Origin: Acanthamoeba lenticulata
Taxonomy: Eukaryota > Discosea > Longamoebia > Acanthamoebidae
Direction: 5' to 3'
DNA length: 21,745 bases
Assembly (NCBI GenBank): GCA_002179805.1
Contig: NAVB01001397.1
Coordinates: 1-21,745 of the forward strand
The position numbers and the translations under genes were made by a program. Position 1 is the stretch's first letter. Each line of letters starts with the position of its first letter. The notes under the pieces are model-generated. The model searched no databases. It saw only the letters and a program-made list of their open reading frames with translations, and had not been told where the DNA came from. Shown one piece after another: positions 17,701-21,745 of this stretch.

Positions 17701-17942
17701 TTGGGTGCGTGAACCCTTCTTCCCTAGATTTTAACACTATATTAACATTGGATTGATGCAGGGCCCCTGAGGATATGGTGTTGTACGGTCCACCTCCCAC
17801 GGGAGAGGACTGGAAACCTGCTCCGTGGTGTACAGAAGACGGGATCGAGCTTGCCCGTGGCTTGCTCTCTTGGAGTCCGATCACGAGGCTCAAACCTGGC
17901 CAGGCTCTCCACCACCCTTTCCTCTTGCCGGCTTGCTTCTAG
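14768..17942 (+). CDS. Large protein with unknown N-terminal region and atypical C-terminal protein kinase domain
   Basis: Model: 14768-15011, 15083-15429 (or on to about 15771), unclear part to 15805, 15806-16085, 16185-16353, 16386-16801, 16855-17139, 17213-about 17315, 17354-17520, 17589-17704, 17762-17942 (TAG). The C-terminus is a kinase: ELVVLKSWRGQYN (ATP Lys), GIVRLLDRAF, VLVLEYIDGSADYVKHF, GVVHHDIKPENVMF (catalytic loop, HHD for HRD), VLVDFDHSV (DFD for DFG), TSGYNPPEL (APE-like), VDTWSVGIMLLQ, and LLSWSPITRLKPGQALHHPF. The middle has PHLLLHYSADKRSFIIL then FRALWYLRLHG, which recalls the nuclease-like region before the kinase in crinkler-type proteins; this is only a guess. Codons are less GC-biased than in neighbours. 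Two junctions need odd introns (32 nt at 16354-16385; GC donor near 17316), so a decayed or wrongly read copy is possible. Confidence 0.6.
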
Positions 17943-18011
17943 GGCACAGGAAGTTCGAGCCTCTTCATCCCCCAATTCTTCTGTATTTGCTGCACAAAAA
18001 TTCGCGACTGG

Positions 18012-21000
18012 TTACCAGAAGACCATGGACTTGCGGTGCTGGAGACGGCTCTTCTTCTTCTTGGCATCCTCATCGGCGCGCTGCTGGAGCTTGCGGAGCT
18101 CCTCCTCTTTCTCCTTCTCGTGAGCCTGAAGCGACTGCTTGATCGTCTGCGGGAGCGGCAGCGCGAGCACGTCCTTGCACTCCACGTAGTGCATCGTCGA
18201 GATGTTTACATCGCCCACCACCGCTGCACATCACAACAAACGTCAAATGGTGATGATCACAATGAAGAAGACATGGCGCTGTGATGAGGATGAGGATGAG
18301 GATGATGGTGTCCTACCCGAGTCGATGAGGAGCGCGCCCTGGTCGGCTGGCGGCGGGAGCTGCCGCGGGCGACGTCGTGTCTTGTCGCCGCCGGCCGGGG
18401 TGAGCCCATCGTAGAGACGTGCCATGAGGTCGAGCGGGATCTTGTCCTCGCCCACGTCGGGCGTGTACATGGACAGGAGCTGCCGGATCTGGAACACGTT
18501 CAACGACGAGCACCTGTGATCCCCCCCAAGCGGACGAGCTCGTCCATCAGCCAAAAGAACGAAAACGAAGAAGAAAATGAAGAGGAGGGGGGGGGGGGTG
18601 AGGCGCGGAGGATTACTTGGCGCGGCGGGTGGCGAGGTCGGTGCAGAGCTTGCGCTTCTCGGCGTAGGACATGAGGAGCACGCCCGTGGCCTGCTGGATG
18701 TGCATCAAGCACGAACCGGCGCGACCCACCCACTCGGCGCCCGTCTCCTCGGCCCAGCGCTCCAGCTTGCGCAGGTTGACCCTGTTCCCCCCCCCCCGGC
18801 ACACCGTCAGGACCCTTCTTCTCGTTCGCAGGCAAGCAGGGGAAGCGCAGCACGCACTTGATCTCGTAGCCCTTGTTGCGGCTGCAGAGGTCCTTGCGCA
18901 GCAGAAGGATGTCAAACAGGAACGAGTCTGCGGCGTGCACGACAATCACCAGAACGAGAGCAATGACGGTGACGTCAGCGTCGCGCTTGAGAAAGTGCGA
19001 GAAAAAGAGAGAGAGAGAGAAGCGAGAGAAGACGGAGGAGGAGGAGGTCCTGACCGATGAACGAGAAGGTGTGCTCAAAGAACTGCTTGACGATGGCAAA
19101 GTCGATGAAGTTGGACTGGAGGACGTAGAGGAAGTAGTTGAGGATGGAGATGACGCTGATCATGTTGACCGTCTTGGCGCGCTGGCTGTCGTCCTTGGAG
19201 GCGAACGGCGACGTCGACTGGTAGTAGTCGATCATCGTCGTCATCTGCTCGATGGAGATGTAGCCCTCTTCTTCCTCCTCTTCCACCGCCACCGTCTCCT
19301 CCGTCGGCGTCTTGCTCGACCGGCGGGGCCCGCGGCCGCCCGGCGGGTTCTTGAGCTTTGGCGCGCTCTCGAAGACGGCCTTTTGCAGGACGTTGCGCAG
19401 GGCCGACCGCAGGTTGTTGTGGACCAGCGTCAGCGCCGTCCGGAGGAGACGGCGGAGCTCGCGCTCGAACCACTTGACCGGCGGCAGGCCCTCCGTGGGG
19501 CCCTCGTCCACGAGGGCCGTGCCGTCGCCCTCGACTTCGTTGTCGCCGTCGGCCTCCTTGCCCTGCGGCTCGCTGGCCGCCAGCGTCTCCTCCTCCAGTT
19601 TGCTTTGTGTTGTGTAGGTCGTTCTCATCATCAGTCACGATCAATCAGCAAACAACAGCGACATCGACGACAAGAACGCACTTGAAGAGGAGGTAAGGAT
19701 TGACAATTGACGTGTCCAGCGGGGGCAGGTGGAGCGTGTAGGCATCGGCGTCGGCGTCGACGGCGTCCGGGTCGGCCTCGCTGGAGGCGCTCTCGAGAGC
19801 GGCGTCGGCGATGCGCGCGACAGAGAGCGAGCGGCGGTGGCGCGGGGAGGACGAGAGGGACGAGAAGCTGCGCTCGTGGCCGCGCGCGCGGCGGGTCTTG
19901 GTGAAGGCGATGAGGGCGAGCTCCTTGCGGAGGAGGTGGAGCAACAGCAGGATGTTGGAGGTGAAGTAGGCCAGCAGGGAGTTGTCGTGCAAGTTGCTCT
20001 GGATGAGCGCTCGCAGGTTGTTGATGGTGTAGGGCAGCAGGTAGGACTGCTGGTTGGCCGACAGGTACAGCGACAGCTCGCCCCAGTGCCGCAAAAACCG
20101 GAACGAAACCTGGATTTGGGCAATAAATGAATTAATAAAATAGAAATTATAAAATAAGAATAAAGAACGAAGGTGTCGACAAAGACGACAGAAAAATGAA
20201 GAGCGGGACCGTACGACGGCAGGGACGGGCATGCCGGAGACGAAGCCGCGCTCGTCGGCGAGGACGAGGCCCAGGAGGCGCTTGCGGCCCTCGTCGGTGG
20301 AACCAGCGACGAGGGTGGCCATGGTCTCGATTTCCTCGTCCTGCTTGGTCATGGCCTCGAGCACGATGCCGCGCTGGCGCTCCTCCATGACCTTGAGCTC
20401 GGCCTCGAGCTCCTCGTTGGTCTTGCGCGCTTGCTCGACCTCGCCCCGCAGCTGCGCGCGCTCGGCGGCCCAGGCAGCACGCTCGCGCTCCCACTCCTGG
20501 CGCTCCTGCTCGTGGCGCCAAGCGAGGTCGTCAAGCTTGCGTTGCCACTCGGTGGCGACGCGCTCAAGCTCGGCCTGGCGCTCATCTTGCAGCCGCCGCA
20601 CGCGCTCGGCCGCCTCGTCGGTCTGCTGCTGCAGCGCGGCCGTGAGGCCGGCCACCTCCTTGGCATGCCGCCGCTCGAGCTTGGCGATCTGCTGGTCCTT
20701 TTGTTCGACCTCGGCTCCGTGCCGCTGCTGCAGCTCGTTGAGCTGCTCGAGCAGCTCCCGCTGCTGCTTGTTACCGTTCATGATCTCCTGCTTCATGCGC
20801 TCCTCCATCTCGCGCGCCTTGATGCGCTCCTCCTCCTGCCGGCGCAGCTTCTCCTCGCGCCGCGCCCGCCGTCGCTCCTCCTCCTCGCGCCTTCGCCTCT
20901 CCTCCTCGGCCTGCCGCTGACGCTCCTCCTCCTCGCGCTTGAGCCGCGCGCGCTCCTCGTCCTGTCGCCGCCACTCCTTGGCCGCGGCCCGGCTGTATTG

Positions 21001-21745
21001 GTCCTCGGCCTTCATCAGCCGCACCTCCTCCTGCCGGCGCTGCTCTTCCTCGCGACGCCGCTGCTCCTCGGCCTGCCGCAGTCGCTCCTCCTCCTTACGC
21101 TTGGCGTAGGCGCCTCGGAAGACTGCCGCCCCCGGCCGCCCAGGCGCCTCAGATCAGAAGCCAGGCCAAGCGCGGGTTCGAGTCCGAGCTCGATCTCGGA
21201 GGGGGGAGGGAACGTACCGCTCTGGAAGAGGAGGGCCGCCTGGATGGTAGCCTTGAACTCGCGGCGGGCGAGCCACGCGCGGCCGTACTTCTGGAACACG
21301 GTGGCCGCGCGGTCCCGTCGCAGCCGCACCTTCTCCTGCTTGGCCAGGAACGCGCGCGCCTCTGCCATGGTCGTTGTTGTCGTCAGGATATATGAGGCCA
21401 TTATCAGACAATGCTTTAGGGCAGGGGCAAGCGGGGGCACGTACGGGCCTGGGCGCGGATGACGAGACGGCGCGTGGCGACGTACCAGCGCTGGGTGAGG
21501 ATGCGCCGCCAGTTCTTCTGGAACACGGCCGCGGCCCAATTCAACCGGATCGTGCGCAGCTTCTCCAGGTGGGCGATCTGCGCGTCCACGACGAGACGAC
21601 TTGAGCACGCTCCCAAGCGCAAAGGTGGGGAGGAGATGATCCATGGCGCACCATGCCGGACTTGAGGAAGAGCTTGGTGCTGCCAAACTGGCGCTCGATG
21701 GCGGGAATCTTGAGGGCCTCGAACAGGATCATACACGACTCGCGG
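18012..21745 (-). CDS. Dilute-tail (class V/XI-like) myosin, neck and tail; motor domain outside window
   Basis: Partial; 5' end beyond the right edge. Exons: 21745-21652, 21577-21445, 21361-21218, 21122-20215, 20109-19682, 19602-19055, 18927-18858, 18781-18617, 18513-18317, 18223-18012, all in phase. It opens with the end of the converter (FGSTKLFLKSGM-IAHLEKLR), then about four IQ-like repeats (AAAVFQKNWRRILTQR, VIRAQAQARAFLAKQE, AATVFQKYGRAWLARR, AALLFQSVFRGAYAKR) for calmodulin-like light chains. Next is a Glu/Arg-rich helix (about 21110-20790), coiled coil (to about 20300), and the dilute cargo domain: LLPYTINNLRALIQS, AYFTSNILLLLHLLRK, ILNYFLYVLQSNF, SFLFDILLLRKDLCSRNKG, NVFQIRQLLSMYTP. 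A long acidic/Ser insert splits the dilute domain. The last exon adds a Lys/Glu-rich helix and ends MVFW. Likely vesicle or organelle transport. Confidence 0.93.
18283..18306 (+). repeat. GATGAG hexamer repeat in a myosin intron
   Basis: Three exact GATGAG units and a fourth imperfect one (GATGAT) lie in the 18224-18316 intron. A GA dinucleotide run at about 19006-19020 lies in another intron of the same gene. Both are simple-sequence repeats. Confidence 0.8.

Noticed and set aside
20431..21462. Long plus-strand open frame (343 codons, Leu-rich)
   Set aside because: It is the antisense shadow of the Glu/Arg-rich helix and coiled coil of the myosin; CTC/CTG codons arise from GAG/CAG on the other strand.
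1..21745. CRISPR arrays, insertion sequences, transposons, tRNA genes
   Set aside because: No regularly spaced repeats, terminal inverted repeats, transposase or reverse-transcriptase motifs, or tRNA A/B-box cloverleafs were found by reading both strands.

Overview
This window is nuclear DNA of an intron-rich, GC-rich protist, most likely Acanthamoeba or a close relative. The evidence is a eukaryotic 5S rRNA gene that matches my memory of the Acanthamoeba molecule, many short GT-AG introns (mostly 50-120 nt), very tight gene spacing, and amoebozoan-type genes (hybrid histidine kinase, dilute-tail myosin, MIT, RFX and CELF proteins). Most lines of the layout below come from hand splicing. In nearly every case the reading phase is kept across each intron and the joined protein restores a family motif. 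No transcript data were available.

Left part (1-4001): the 3' end of a hybrid histidine kinase (+), a small MIT-domain protein (-), and a METTL21-type methyltransferase with an N-terminal Cys/His zinc-like motif (+). Centre-left (4094-9344, all -): a BABAM2/BRE orthologue (11 coding exons), an intron-less four-helix membrane protein that resembles Orai calcium channels, and a nine-exon alpha/beta hydrolase. Centre (9502-12376, all -): a lone 5S rRNA gene with a Pol III T-run, an RFX-family transcription factor whose DNA-binding domain is spread over four exons, a short AT-rich tract that looks like the 3' end of an organellar small-subunit rRNA, and the TFIIH subunit Tfb4/p34 (GTF2H3).

Right part (12483-21745): a CELF/Bruno-type three-RRM protein (+), which shares a 106-bp divergent promoter with Tfb4; a large, less GC-rich gene (+) ending in an atypical protein kinase with HHD and DFD in place of HRD and DFG; and, convergent with it, the neck and tail of a myosin (-) with about four IQ motifs, a charged single-helix-like stretch, coiled coil and a dilute domain. 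The motor of this myosin lies beyond the right edge.

The genes do not form one pathway; they are independently transcribed neighbours. The least explained parts are the kinase gene at 14.7-17.9 kb, the Orai-like protein, the zinc-motif/METTL21 fusion and the rRNA-like tract at 10.75-10.83 kb.
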